Assembly (NCBI GenBank): GCA_964640965.1
Contig: CAZXJB010000021.1
Location: forward strand, 1-28,249
Reading direction: 5' to 3'
Length of the DNA stretch: 28,249 bases
Source of the DNA: HRBIN12 sp964640965
GTDB taxonomy: Bacteria > Actinomycetota > UBA4738 > HRBIN12
Shown here: piece after piece, positions 7,152 through 16,083 of the stretch
Layout of the letters: every line of letters starts with the position of its first letter
Position numbering within the stretch: the first letter of the stretch is position 1
Made by a program: the position numbers and the translations under genes
Notes under the pieces: generated by a model
Databases searched by the model: none
What the model was told of the DNA's origin: nothing
The model's input: the letters and a program-made list of their open reading frames with translations, nothing else

Positions 7152-8480
7152 ATGCCGCCCTCGGCGCTGCTCACCGACCTGTACGAGCTGAACATGGCCG
7201 CGAGCTACCTGCGCCGCGGCATGACCCAGGACGCGACCTTCTCCCTGTTCATCCGGCGCATGCCGCCGAACCGCGGGTTCCTCGTCGCGGCCGGCCTCGA
7301 GCCCTGCCTCGCGTTCCTCGAGTCCTTCCGGTTCGAGGAGGACGAGCTCGAGCACCTCGCGCGGCTCGGCTACGACGACGAGACGCTCGAGGCCTTCCGC
7401 GGGCTCCGCTTCACCGGGGAGGTCTGGGCGGTGCCCGAGGGCCGGATCGTCGTCGCCGACGAGCCCCTGCTCGAGGTGACGGCGCCGATCTCCGTGGCGC
7501 AGCTCGTCGAGACGTACCTGCTGAACGTCGTCACCTTCCAGACGACGATCGCCTCCAAGGCGGCCCGGTGCGTCATCGCGGCGCGGGGCAAGGACCTCGT
7601 GGACTTCGCGTTCCGCCGCACCCACGGGGTGGACGCCGCCATGGCCGTGGCCCGTGCGACCGCGATGGTCGGGTTCGTCGCGACCTCCAACGTGGAGGCG
7701 GGCCGACGCTACGGCCTGCCGGTCGCCGGGACGATGGCCCACTCCTTCATCGAGGCCTTCCCGACCGAGAAGGACGCGTTCACCGCCTTCGCGCAGGACC
7801 ACCCGACCCGGACCACGTTCCTCGTCGACACCTACGACACCGCGAACGGCGTCCGCACGGCGGTGGAGGTCATCCGCGGGCTCGGCCTCGCCGACCGGCT
7901 CGGGATCCGCCTGGACAGCGGGGATCTCGACGCGCTCTCGCGCGAGGCGCGCAGGATCCTGGACGAGGCGGGCCTCCCGCACGTGCGGATCTTCGCGAGC
8001 GGCGGCCTGGACGAGACGGACGTCGACCGCCTCGTGCGCGCGGGCGCGCCGATCGACGCCTTCGGGATCGGCACGAAGATGGGCACCTCGGCCGACGCGC
8101 CGTACCTGGACTCGGTCTACAAGCTCGTCGAGTTCGACGGGCGGCCCGTGCTGAAGCTCTCGGCGGCCAAGGCCACCCTGCCGGGGCGCAAGCAGGTCTT
8201 CCGCGGCCCGCAGGGGGACGTGATCGGGCTCCGGGACGAGCCGACGCCGGACGGGCACGAGCCCCTGCTCGTGCCGGTCATGCGGGAAGGACGGCGGACC
8301 TCGCCGCCCGAGCCCCTCGCCGAGGCCCGTCGGCGGTTCGAGGCCGACCTCGCCGCGCTGCCCGAGGCCGCCCGCCGCCTGGCCGACCCCGAGCCGCCCA
8401 CCCCGCGCGTCTCCGATGCGCTGCAGGCCCTCGCGGGCTCGGTGCGCGAGCAGACCCTCCGCCGCGTCGGCGTCCTGTAG
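7152..8480 (+). CDS. pncB: nicotinate phosphoribosyltransferase
   Basis: 442-residue enzyme of NAD salvage that joins nicotinate to PRPP to give nicotinate mononucleotide, with ATP hydrolysis. The N-terminal TDLYELNMA (8-16) and the GTMAHSF motif (193-199, with H197 the likely phosphorylated His) are family hallmarks. The sugar-phosphate binding region contains RLDSGDLDALS and GIGTKMGTSADAP. Length is normal. It is read away from the NAD(P)-linked hydrogenase operon and ends six bases before the convergent aldo/keto reductase stop. Placement next to an NAD(P)-using hydrogenase may be coincidence. Confidence 0.93.
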   Translation: MPPSALLTDLYELNMAASYLRRGMTQDATFSLFIRRMPPNRGFLVAAGLEPCLAFLESFRFEEDELEHLARLGYDDETLEAFRGLRFTGEVWAVPEGRIVVADEPLLEVTAPISVAQLVETYLLNVVTFQTTIASKAARCVIAARGKDLVDFAFRRTHGVDAAMAVARATAMVGFVATSNVEAGRRYGLPVAGTMAHSFIEAFPTEKDAFTAFAQDHPTRTTFLVDTYDTANGVRTAVEVIRGLGLADRLGIRLDSGDLDALSREARRILDEAGLPHVRIFASGGLDETDVDRLVRAGAPIDAFGIGTKMGTSADAPYLDSVYKLVEFDGRPVLKLSAAKATLPGRKQVFRGPQGDVIGLRDEPTPDGHEPLLVPVMREGRRTSPPEPLAEARRRFEADLAALPEAARRLADPEPPTPRVSDALQALAGSVREQTLRRVGVL

Positions 8481-8486
8481 GCGGCC

Positions 8487-9458
8487 TCACCAGGCGTAGG
8501 CCTCGGGGGCGGGACCGCCCGGACCGGGGAAGATCTCGTCCAGGCGCTTCATCGTCTCCTCGTCGAGCTCAAGCTCGAGCGCGCGCAGCGAGCCCTCGAG
8601 CTGCTCGAGCGTGCGGGGGCCGATGATCGGCGCGGTCACGGCCGGGTTCGCCAGGACCCAGGCGAGGGCGACGTCGGCCGGCCGCTCGCCGATCTCGGCG
8701 CAGAGGGCCTCGTACCGCCGGATCCGATCCCGATGCTTCGGCAGGTCCTCCTGCACCCACTCACCGGCGCGGCGCCCCTCCTTCGGCCCGTGGAGCACGC
8801 CGGCCAGCAGACCCCCCGCGAGCGGGCTCCACGGGAGCACGCCCATCCCGTAGGCCTGGCACACGGGGAGCACCTCGAGCTCGCTCATCCGGTCGTTGAG
8901 GTTGTACAGGCACTGCTCGGAGACGAGCCCGAGGAAGTGCCGGTCGCGCGCCCGCTCGTTCGCTTGGGCGATGTGCCAGCCGGCGAAGTTGCTCGAGCCC
9001 GCGTACAGGACCTTCCCCTGCTGGACGAGCACCTCGAAGGCCTGCCAGATCTCGTCCCAGTCGGCCTCGCGGTAGATGTGGTGCATCTGGTACAGGTCGA
9101 TGTGGTCGGTCTGCAGGCGACGCAGGCTGTCCTCGCAGGCTCGCCGGATGTGCAGCGCCGACAGGCGGGACTCGTTCGGCCAGGACCCCATCTCGCCGTA
9201 GACCTTCGTCGCGAGGACGACCTTCTCGCGCCGACCGCCGCCCTTGGCGAACCAGTTCCCGATGATCGTCTCCGTCGCGCCGACGCCCTTGCTGCGCCCG
9301 TACACGTTGGCCGTGTCGAAGAAGTTGATCCCGAGCTCGAGCGCCCGGTCCATGATCGCGTGGCTCGTGGGCTCGTCGGTCTCCGGCCCGAAGTTCATCG
9401 TCCCGAGGCACAGACGGCTCACCTTGAGCCCCAGCCGTCCGAGGTGCACGTACTCCAT
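8487..9458 (-). CDS. aldo/keto reductase
   Basis: 323-residue NADPH-dependent oxidoreductase of the aldo/keto reductase superfamily, YghZ/potassium-channel beta-subunit-like branch. The catalytic tetrad is visible as D48 and Y53 (FFDTANVYG), K85 (ATKVYG) and H126 (YQMHH). The C-terminal half has the usual LPWSPLAGG loop and the cofactor-binding PIIGPRTLEQL segment. Start ATG 9458 is preceded by an AGGAGGGAG ribosome binding site. Substrate is not predictable. It stands alone, convergent with pncB and divergent from the protease gene. Confidence 0.92.
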   Translation of the reverse strand: MEYVHLGRLGLKVSRLCLGTMNFGPETDEPTSHAIMDRALELGINFFDTANVYGRSKGVGATETIIGNWFAKGGGRREKVVLATKVYGEMGSWPNESRLSALHIRRACEDSLRRLQTDHIDLYQMHHIYREADWDEIWQAFEVLVQQGKVLYAGSSNFAGWHIAQANERARDRHFLGLVSEQCLYNLNDRMSELEVLPVCQAYGMGVLPWSPLAGGLLAGVLHGPKEGRRAGEWVQEDLPKHRDRIRRYEALCAEIGERPADVALAWVLANPAVTAPIIGPRTLEQLEGSLRALELELDEETMKRLDEIFPGPGGPAPEAYAW

Positions 9459-9479
9459 CGCGGGCTCCCTCCTCGCCGT

Positions 9480-9491
9480 GTTCGCCCGAAC
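9480..9491. promoter_or_regulatory. GTTCG-CC-CGAAC palindrome upstream of the aldo/keto reductase
   Basis: A 12-bp perfect palindrome lies 21 bases before the aldo/keto reductase start, in the divergent spacer shared with the protease gene. Its position would suit a repressor or activator site. The regulator is unknown, and a palindrome this short could arise by chance. Confidence 0.3.
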
Positions 9492-9595
9492 GATACGACG
9501 CGATGGCGCAGACCCGTCGCGCCACCCCTGTGGACCGTGGGTACAGATCCGCTCCCCCTGCGGCCGCTCGCTCGCCACCTGACGAGGAGCACGAC

Positions 9596-10732
9596 GTGAC
9601 AACGGAGAGAGAGAGTCTGTATATGGGAAACACCGCGACGAGGTGCGGATACGTGATGGCGGTCCTCTGGCTGATCGTCGGCGGTACACCCCAACACGCT
9701 GCTGCCTATTCACGGGGAGGGGTCGCGCCTGAGGACGGCAGCGTCATTTCCAACTGTGGACCCGAGATCACCTGGAAGTTCACCAACCCGTTCGGGTACC
9801 CCTGGAGCGCGGCACAGAAGGATCGCGTGCGGGCCGCCTTCGCCGAGTGGGAGACCCTGGACAACCTCGACGGCGGTGCCATCGTAGATTGGATCGAGAA
9901 GAGCGGGGGCGTCGAGGTGCAGGTGCAAAGGTATGACTTCCCCGACGACACGCTAGGTCAAGCGGAATGCGACGCGGGGTATCTCAGGGTAGACATCTCG
10001 CTGAATGGCGACGCATTGCAGGCGGTCGTTACCCACGAGGCTGGGCACATCACCGGCCTGGCACACGTGAGTGATGAGGGGAATCTCACGACCACCGCGG
10101 CGCCAACGATGACGTCGGGCTGGTGTTCTCCTGATCTCACTGACCTCCAGACCAGCGAGCACGACGACTACGCGGCGCTGATGCAGCGGGACGGGCAGAA
10201 CGCGGGTACGTTCCGACGGATGCATGCCGATCCCAGCTTCGAGGAGACCCTTGACTGGACGGACCACTGGGACACCGCGGACGTAGCTTCCGTTGAGCAG
10301 GTAGCTGACACGAGCAGCCCATGGGGTGGTTACCACCTGCGCTTCAAGGGTCTCGAGCCGCTGACCGGACCAGACCCGGTCCTTCGCCAGGACGTCCTGG
10401 TGCTCCGTCCGGGAACGTACGACATGGGCGGCGCATGGGTCCGCCGGGCACCGGAGGCCACCGGGACGGTTACCTTGAAACTCGCGCAGCGCCCGTGGAC
10501 CAAGTTCACGGGGGATCCGATCACGTGCGACATCGCCCCCTCGGGAGAGTGGCTCGCATCCATCGCGCACACCTTCACCCCCAGCGAGTCCTGGGCCTTC
10601 TGGCAGACCAACGAGTACACCGCGAGCGGAGGCCCGCATCTACCGATCCGGGTGAACGTCATCAACGAGCTCCGGCGAGACAGCAACCGGGCGTACGCGC
10701 GGGTTGACGTCGTGGCAGCGAGGGCTCAGTGA
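9596..10732 (+). CDS. secreted matrixin-like zinc metalloprotease
   Basis: 378-residue predicted secreted protein. A hydrophobic segment at about residues 18-36 ending in HAAAYS looks like a Sec signal peptide. The metzincin zinc motif HEAGHITGLAH (H147, E148, H151, H157) is complete, with the catalytic Glu. An AFAEWE stretch before it resembles the matrixin N-terminal helix. The C-terminal half (about 215-378) has beta-rich character and may be a carbohydrate-binding or other adhesion domain. I chose GTG 9596 because GAGGAG lies six bases before it; ATG 9623 is the alternative. GC is visibly lower than in neighbours (about 63% in a counted 60-base line), which may mean recent arrival. The next gene starts one base after its stop. 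Confidence 0.8.
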   Translation: MTTERESLYMGNTATRCGYVMAVLWLIVGGTPQHAAAYSRGGVAPEDGSVISNCGPEITWKFTNPFGYPWSAAQKDRVRAAFAEWETLDNLDGGAIVDWIEKSGGVEVQVQRYDFPDDTLGQAECDAGYLRVDISLNGDALQAVVTHEAGHITGLAHVSDEGNLTTTAAPTMTSGWCSPDLTDLQTSEHDDYAALMQRDGQNAGTFRRMHADPSFEETLDWTDHWDTADVASVEQVADTSSPWGGYHLRFKGLEPLTGPDPVLRQDVLVLRPGTYDMGGAWVRRAPEATGTVTLKLAQRPWTKFTGDPITCDIAPSGEWLASIAHTFTPSESWAFWQTNEYTASGGPHLPIRVNVINELRRDSNRAYARVDVVAARAQ

Positions 10733-10733
10733 G

Positions 10734-11996
10734 ATGCGGGGTCGGATCGCAGCGATCCTGATCGCCGGAGCCGTGGCCCTCGGCGGCGTCGGGTTGCCGC
10801 TCCTGTCGCTGGCGCGCGGGGGTCACGCGCCGGCGCGAGCGGGGCCGGACCTGCCCTGGCCGTACTGCGCGCCGGACGCCGAGCCCCCCGCTCCCTCGCC
10901 GACCCCGTGGCCCGCGATCGGGATCGACCCCGACGTCATCGTGGACCCGGCTCCCCCGCCGCTCGCCCCGCTCATCGTGGTCCCCGCCTCGATCGAGCCA
11001 GCGGACGCCGGCAGATACCCGCTCTCCCAAGGCCTGACGGCCACGACGGTCGAGGTGCGCGAGTTGCTCTGGAGCGGGGGAGGGATGAAGGCGATCCCGC
11101 CGGGCGAGGAGCTGTGGGTGGGGGCGCCGACCGCGCTGCTCGCCACGACCGGGGGCGAGATCCTCCTCGGTCTCGGCGAGCAGCGCTCCGACGGGCTGTG
11201 GAGCACGAGGTTCGCCTTCGCGCCGTCCGGCCCGAGCGGCACGTTCCTCGGCCCCTCGCCCCTCGCCGAGCGGCGGACCGCGATCCTGGAGGCCTTCCGG
11301 ACGTGGGAGGGCAACCCCGCGACGGGGGCGTCCGCGCGCGACCTCATCCTCGCCTGGAACGAAGAGACGGCGGGGGGCGACGGACCGATGCAGGCCGCCT
11401 GGGGACGGTTCGTGGACGAGGTCGTCCTTCAGCGCACGGCCCATCCGGCGCCGGGCACGGCCGCGTGGTGGGACGCCGCTCCGTCGATGTGCCGCAGCGT
11501 CCTCGACGCGCCCGAGGACATCCGACGGCGTCTCACGTCCGGGACCGTGTGGGTCCGGGTCCCCGACGGGTGGGCCGACGTGCGCGACGCCGTGCTCTGC
11601 CTCCAGATCTCGATCGGGTCCGTGGGCTGCAGCACCCTCCCACGGGCCGACGGCTGGCCGTACGTCCGGTTCGAGCAGGCCTACGCGGTGCCCGGCGAGG
11701 CGCTCGAGGTCCGGGTCGCGCATCTGGTCGAGGACGGCGCCGTCTCGTGGCTGGAGCGGGGGACCGTCGCGCGGATCCCGTACGAGCGCTTCACCGACAC
11801 GGGCGTCGTGCTCGTGGATCTCGCGAGCGCAGGGGCCGCGATGACCCGGTACGAGGATCTCGTCCTCGGCGCGGACCCGGACCTGGTCCCGGTCGAGGCG
11901 CTCGGCCTCACGGAGGAGGAGGGGTTGCTGCTCCGGGCGCCCGCCACATCCGGGTCGGATCCCGACCAGTCGCAGGGCTCCGGCGGAGCGACGTGA
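10734..11996 (+). CDS. secreted protein of unknown function
   Basis: 420-residue protein I do not recognise. An N-terminal hydrophobic stretch (about residues 3-25) followed by a Pro/Ala-rich segment (about 45-80) suggests export and a flexible linker. The body has no clear catalytic motif; it contains three to four scattered cysteines and several Trp. An EAFRTWEGN stretch lies near residues 184-192. ATG 10734 follows the protease stop by one base, and its own stop overlaps the next start (GTGA), so co-transcription is likely. Codon use returns to the high-GC pattern of the region. A role at the cell surface with the protease is only a guess from position. Confidence 0.7.
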   Translation: MRGRIAAILIAGAVALGGVGLPLLSLARGGHAPARAGPDLPWPYCAPDAEPPAPSPTPWPAIGIDPDVIVDPAPPPLAPLIVVPASIEPADAGRYPLSQGLTATTVEVRELLWSGGGMKAIPPGEELWVGAPTALLATTGGEILLGLGEQRSDGLWSTRFAFAPSGPSGTFLGPSPLAERRTAILEAFRTWEGNPATGASARDLILAWNEETAGGDGPMQAAWGRFVDEVVLQRTAHPAPGTAAWWDAAPSMCRSVLDAPEDIRRRLTSGTVWVRVPDGWADVRDAVLCLQISIGSVGCSTLPRADGWPYVRFEQAYAVPGEALEVRVAHLVEDGAVSWLERGTVARIPYERFTDTGVVLVDLASAGAAMTRYEDLVLGADPDLVPVEALGLTEEEGLLLRAPATSGSDPDQSQGSGGAT

Positions 11997-12424
11997 CGGA
12001 CCCGAGGTACACCCTCGTCGGTCGCGCCCTCGCCGGCGTCCTCCTGTGCGTGGGGTCGGCGCTCGACTGGTGGACGTGGTACGGCGGGGCGGCGGTCTTC
12101 GTGCTCCCCGGCTCGGTGCGGGGGTACGAGGCGTGGTCCGGCCGCGCAGCGCTCGCGGCCGGCGTGGGCCTGCTCGTCGTCGCCGGCGTGCAGATCCGGA
12201 CCGGTCGGAGGTACGCGGCACCCGCCGCGGCGCTCGCCGTCCTCGCCGTCCTCGCAGTCCTGGCGGGTCCGGTCGAGATGCCCGAGTCCGAGCCGCCGCC
12301 TGGCCTCTCGTATCGGCTCGAGATCGGGTATCGGGTATCCGTCGCCGGGGCCGCGCTCGGGGCGCTCGCCTCCGTCCTCGAGCTCCTCGGCCGACGCGCC
12401 TCGAGCGCCACCGTCCGGCCGTAG
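11993..12424 (+). CDS. small membrane protein of unknown function
   Basis: 143-residue protein with about four hydrophobic segments (about 8-22, 48-65, 74-90 and 112-130). The GTG start at 11993 overlaps the preceding stop by 4 bases, which supports it as a real gene in the same transcript. A short acidic and proline-rich loop (around PESEPPPG) sits between the third and fourth segments. It resembles many small actinobacterial membrane proteins. No function can be assigned. Confidence 0.65.
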   Translation: MTDPRYTLVGRALAGVLLCVGSALDWWTWYGGAAVFVLPGSVRGYEAWSGRAALAAGVGLLVVAGVQIRTGRRYAAPAAALAVLAVLAVLAGPVEMPESEPPPGLSYRLEIGYRVSVAGAALGALASVLELLGRRASSATVRP

Positions 12425-12433
12425 GATGCGGAC

Positions 12434-12685
12434 GTGGAGATCGGGATCGACGAGGCCGCCCTGCGTCGCGTCGGCGTGCGCCTCCTCGTCGCGTTCGGCT
12501 CGACCGCGCGGGGAACGCAGGGCGCCGCGAGCGACCTCGACGTCGGCGTGCTCTTCGACGGCGGGCCCGCCCTCGGGCCGTTCGACGAACGTCGCGAGGC
12601 GGTGGCGAGGGCGGTCCGCGCCGACGCCCCGCTGGACCTCGTCGTGCTGGACGTGGCTGGATCGACAACCCTGAACCCGGGGTAG
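12434..12685 (+). CDS. short MNT-type nucleotidyltransferase
   Basis: 83-residue protein with the minimal nucleotidyltransferase core: FGSTARG (21-27), then SDLDVGVLF with D34 and D36 as metal-binding acids, and a third acid in DLVVLD (D69/D73). Related MntA-like proteins are usually longer, with a segment after the third acid that is missing here: the protein stops ten residues after it. MNT proteins often pair with a HEPN toxin and adenylylate it, but no HEPN gene is adjacent. The GTG start at 12434 lies nine bases after the previous stop, and nrdJ starts nine bases after this stop. It may be a truncated relic or a small functional domain. Confidence 0.65.
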   Translation: MEIGIDEAALRRVGVRLLVAFGSTARGTQGAASDLDVGVLFDGGPALGPFDERREAVARAVRADAPLDLVVLDVAGSTTLNPG

Positions 12686-12694
12686 GCTGGGTCC

Positions 12695-14800
12695 GTGCCG
12701 AGCGTGCGGGCGCCGTTCCGCGAGGTCCGCCGGCGCGACGGGACCCTCGCCCCGTTCGACGCCGAGCGCATCGTCGAGGCCGTCCTCGGGGCCCTGCGCG
12801 AGACCGGACGGCCCGAGCGCCCCCTCGCCGAGCGCGTCACCGCCCGGGCGATCGAGGCGCTCGCCGCCCGCGGCACGGACCGCGCGCCCGAGCTCGAGGA
12901 GATCCAGGACGAGGTCGAGCACGCCCTGATGGCGCTCGGCCTCGCCGACGCCGCCCGCGCCTACGTCCTCTACCGGCGGCGTCGGGCCGAGCTGCGCGAG
13001 GCCAAGCGCCTGCTCGGGGTGCGCGACGAGCTGAAGCTCCCGCTGAACGCCGTCACGGTGCTGAAGGAGCGGTACCTCCTCCGCGACGAGCAGGGGCGGG
13101 TGGTCGAGTCCACCGGCGAGATGATGGACCGGGTCGCCCGCCACGTGGCCGCCGCCGAGGACGCCTTCGAGCCGGGCTCCTCCGAGCGCTGGGCCGAGGC
13201 GTTCTCCCGGAGCCTGCGCGCGCTGGAGCTCCTGCCGAACTCGCCGACCCTCATGAACGCCGGGACCCGGCTCGGCCTGCTCTCGGCCTGCTTCGTGCTC
13301 CCGGTCGAGGACTCGCTCGAGTCGATCTTCACGACGCTCCGCGACATGGCCCTCATCCACCAGGCGGGCGGCGGCACGGGCTTCTCGTTCTCGCGGCTCC
13401 GACCCGCCGGGGACCTGGTCGGCAGCACGCACGGTGTGGCGAGCGGGCCGGTCTCGTTCATGCGCGTGTTCGACGTGACCACCGAGGTCGTGAAGCAGGG
13501 CGGGCGGCGGCGCGGCGCGAACATGGGCGTGCTGGCGGCCACCCACCCCGACGTGGAGTCCTTCGTGACGGCCAAGCGCCGCCCCGGCATGCTCGAGAAC
13601 TTCAACCTCTCGGTGGCGGTGGAGGACCGGTTCCTCCGGGCCGTCGAGCGGGACGGCGCGCACCGCCTCGTCAACCCTCGGACGGGGAAGGTCGTGCGCG
13701 AGATCCCCGCCCGGCGCCTGTTCGACCTGATCTGCGAGGAGGCCCACCGCGGCGGCGACCCCGGCCTGCTGTTCCTCGACCGCATCGCGAAGGACAACCC
13801 CGTGCCGGCGCTCGGGCGGATCGAGGCGACGAACCCCTGCGGCGAGGTGCCGCTCCTCCCGAACGAGTCCTGCAACCTGGGCTCGGTGAACCTCGCGCGC
13901 ATGGTGCGCGGCGGACGCCTGGACCTCCCGCGCCTGCGCGCCACCGTCCGCCTGCTCGTGCGCTTCCTCGACGACGTGCTCGAGGTGAACCGGTACCCGA
14001 CCCCCGCGGTCGAGGCCGCCACGCTCGCCACCCGGAAGATCGGCGTCGGCGTGATGGGGCTCGCCGAGCTCCTCGGCTCGCTCGGCGTCCCCTACGACAG
14101 CGAGGAGGCGATCCGGCTCGCCTCGCGCATCGCCCGCGAGGTCCGGGACGAGGCCCGGCGCGCCTCCGCCGAGCTCGCCGCCCTCCGGGGACCCTTCCCC
14201 GCCTACGAGCGGAGCGCGCTCGCCGCCCGCGGCGGACCGCCGCTGCGCAACGCGCAGCTGCTCTCGATCGCGCCGACCGGCACGATCTCGGTCATCGCCG
14301 GCACGACCTCCGGCATCGAGCCGATGTTCGCGGTCTCCTACGTCCGCAACGTGCTCGGGACGCGCCTGGTGGAGACCAACCCCCTGTTCGAGCGCGTCGC
14401 GCGCGACCGCGGCTTCTACTCCGAGGAGCTCATGGCCGAGATCGCCCGCACGGGCGGGATCCGCGGCAACCCGCGGGTGCCCGAGGACGTGCAGCGCGCC
14501 TTCGTCACGGCCCTCGAGATCGAGCCCGCCTGGCACCTGCGGATGCAGGCGGCCTTCCAGCGCCACGTGGACGCCGCGGTCTCCAAGACCGTGAACCTGC
14601 CGGCCTCGGCCACCGTGGAGGACGTGCGCGAGATCTACCTCGCCGCCTGGCGCCTGCGCGTGAAGGGCATCACCGTCTACCGGTACGGGAGCCGCCCGGG
14701 CCAGGTCCTGACGTTCCTCTCCGAGGGCGCCGAGGCCCCGCCGGTCGAGGTCGACGCCGAGTACGCGGGGGGCTGCGTCGGCTACGTCTGCGAGCTCTGA
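12695..14800 (+). CDS. nrdJ: adenosylcobalamin-dependent ribonucleotide reductase (class II)
   Basis: 701-residue enzyme that reduces ribonucleotides to deoxyribonucleotides using a radical made from vitamin B12. An N-terminal ATP-cone regulatory domain spans about residues 4-95. The active site contains C199 (SACFVLP) and the NPCGE motif with N380, C382 and E384, followed by NESCNLGSVNL. GRRRGANMG lies near 270-278 and an APTGTISVIAGTTSGIEP stretch near 527-544. The C-terminal pair C694/C699 (C-x4-C) should be the shuttling redox thiols. No small radical subunit is nearby, in line with class II. Start GTG 12695. The 3' end overlaps the convergent MFS gene by 19 bases. Confidence 0.93.
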   Translation: MPSVRAPFREVRRRDGTLAPFDAERIVEAVLGALRETGRPERPLAERVTARAIEALAARGTDRAPELEEIQDEVEHALMALGLADAARAYVLYRRRRAELREAKRLLGVRDELKLPLNAVTVLKERYLLRDEQGRVVESTGEMMDRVARHVAAAEDAFEPGSSERWAEAFSRSLRALELLPNSPTLMNAGTRLGLLSACFVLPVEDSLESIFTTLRDMALIHQAGGGTGFSFSRLRPAGDLVGSTHGVASGPVSFMRVFDVTTEVVKQGGRRRGANMGVLAATHPDVESFVTAKRRPGMLENFNLSVAVEDRFLRAVERDGAHRLVNPRTGKVVREIPARRLFDLICEEAHRGGDPGLLFLDRIAKDNPVPALGRIEATNPCGEVPLLPNESCNLGSVNLARMVRGGRLDLPRLRATVRLLVRFLDDVLEVNRYPTPAVEAATLATRKIGVGVMGLAELLGSLGVPYDSEEAIRLASRIAREVRDEARRASAELAALRGPFPAYERSALAARGGPPLRNAQLLSIAPTGTISVIAGTTSGIEPMFAVSYVRNVLGTRLVETNPLFERVARDRGFYSEELMAEIARTGGIRGNPRVPEDVQRAFVTALEIEPAWHLRMQAAFQRHVDAAVSKTVNLPASATVEDVREIYLAAWRLRVKGITVYRYGSRPGQVLTFLSEGAEAPPVEVDAEYAGGCVGYVCEL

Positions 14801-16083
14801 GGCTCGGGCCGGAGCAGGCGCTCGCGGAGGGCCGGGTCGCGCTCGGGGTCCCACGCCCCAGGGACGAGCAGGAACGCGAGCGTGATCGCCGCCCCGAGGA
14901 CGCCCGCGCCGATCAGCGTCGCGTCCACGCCGAGGGCCGAGGCGGCCGGGGCGACGAGGGCGAAGGAGGCCGGCACCCCCGCCGTCGAGATCAGCCAGTC
15001 CAGGCTCGAGACGCGCCCGAGGAGCTCGGCGGGCACGAGCCGCTGGATCATCGTCGTCCAGATCACCATGAGGTAGGTCAGGCTGCCCTCGGCGACGAGC
15101 GCGACGGCCATCGCCTGCCACAGCGCGACGGACAGGCCGAACCCGGCGAGGAGCAGCATCCCGAGCGCCCAGGCCACGTAGAGCACCGTGATCGGCTTGC
15201 GCGGCAAGCGCCCCCGCTGCCCGACAGCGAGCGCGACGAGGACCGAGCCGACCCCGCCCGCCCCGTAGACGATCCCGAGGTCGGCCGCCGAGCCGCCGAG
15301 ATCGTTCTTGACCACGTACGGCAGGAGCACATCCCACGGCCCCCACGTGAACAGCAGGCTGACCGTCGCGGCGACCATCGCCGCCCACAGCCACGCCCGG
15401 CGGCGGACGAAGCCGAGCCCCTCCACGAGGTCCCGCCACGCCGAGGTCCGCTCCGGCGCGTCCCGGACCACGGCGCGGGTGCGCATCGCGAGGATCATCG
15501 CGGCCGAGAACACGAAGGTCGCGGCGTCGACGAGGAACGCCGCCCCGAGCCCCAGCCACGCGATGAGGAACCCGCCGACCACGGGACCCACGAGCGCGAG
15601 CGTGAAGGGGCGGACGAACTGCGCGAGGGAGTTCGCCTCCACGCGGAGGTCATCCGGCACGATCAGCGGCACGATCGAGGAGAAGGCCGGCCCGAACACC
15701 GCCTGGCCCGCGCCGTAGGCGACGACGAGCGCCACGAGGCGCGGCAGCGTGAGCGCCCCGGCGAGGGAGAGCACGCCGACCGCGCCGATCGCGATCATCC
15801 GGACCACGTCGCCCACGATCATGAGGTGGCGCCGGTCGAGCCGGTCCGAGAGCACGCCCGAGGCGAGCAGGAGCACCACCTGCGGGATGCTCCAGGCCAC
15901 GCCGACCGCGGCGAGCGCCGAGGGCCGGTTCCAGATCTCGTAGGCCTGCCACGCCACGGCGACGGCGTAGATGCCGTCGCCGATCATCGAGACGGTCATG
16001 CCCGTCCACAGCAGCCGGAAGTCCCGGATCCGCAGCGGGCGGAGGATGCCGATGCGATCGACGAGCTCGGTCTCGCGGCGCAC
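14782..16083 (-). CDS. MFS transporter, EntS/Bcr-like exporter family
   Basis: 433-residue membrane protein with about ten to twelve hydrophobic segments, of the major facilitator superfamily branch that includes enterobactin exporter EntS and macrolide exporters. The N-terminal RDFRLLWTGMTVSMIGDGI and the loop LSDRLDRRHLMIVGD are typical family signs. The GTG start at 16083 has a GAGGGGGG ribosome binding site. Substrate cannot be inferred; drug or siderophore export is common in the family. It stands alone between nrdJ (convergent, overlapping) and tRNA-Arg on the same strand. Confidence 0.88.
   Translation of the reverse strand: MRRETELVDRIGILRPLRIRDFRLLWTGMTVSMIGDGIYAVAVAWQAYEIWNRPSALAAVGVAWSIPQVVLLLASGVLSDRLDRRHLMIVGDVVRMIAIGAVGVLSLAGALTLPRLVALVVAYGAGQAVFGPAFSSIVPLIVPDDLRVEANSLAQFVRPFTLALVGPVVGGFLIAWLGLGAAFLVDAATFVFSAAMILAMRTRAVVRDAPERTSAWRDLVEGLGFVRRRAWLWAAMVAATVSLLFTWGPWDVLLPYVVKNDLGGSAADLGIVYGAGGVGSVLVALAVGQRGRLPRKPITVLYVAWALGMLLLAGFGLSVALWQAMAVALVAEGSLTYLMVIWTTMIQRLVPAELLGRVSSLDWLISTAGVPASFALVAPAASALGVDATLIGAGVLGAAITLAFLLVPGAWDPERDPALRERLLRPEPQSSQT

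Noticed and set aside
9480..9491. Possible LexA (SOS) box
   Set aside because: The actinobacterial box is GAAC-N4-GTTC; here the halves are in the opposite order, GTTC-N4-GAAC.
11681..15559. Very long minus-strand open frame opposite nrdJ and its neighbours (1292 codons)
   Set aside because: High GC makes stop codons rare on the opposite strand. The translation is low-complexity and rich in Arg, Ala, Gly, Glu and His, while the plus-strand frames carry clear protein motifs. Only its 3'-ward overlap with other real genes gives it any signal.
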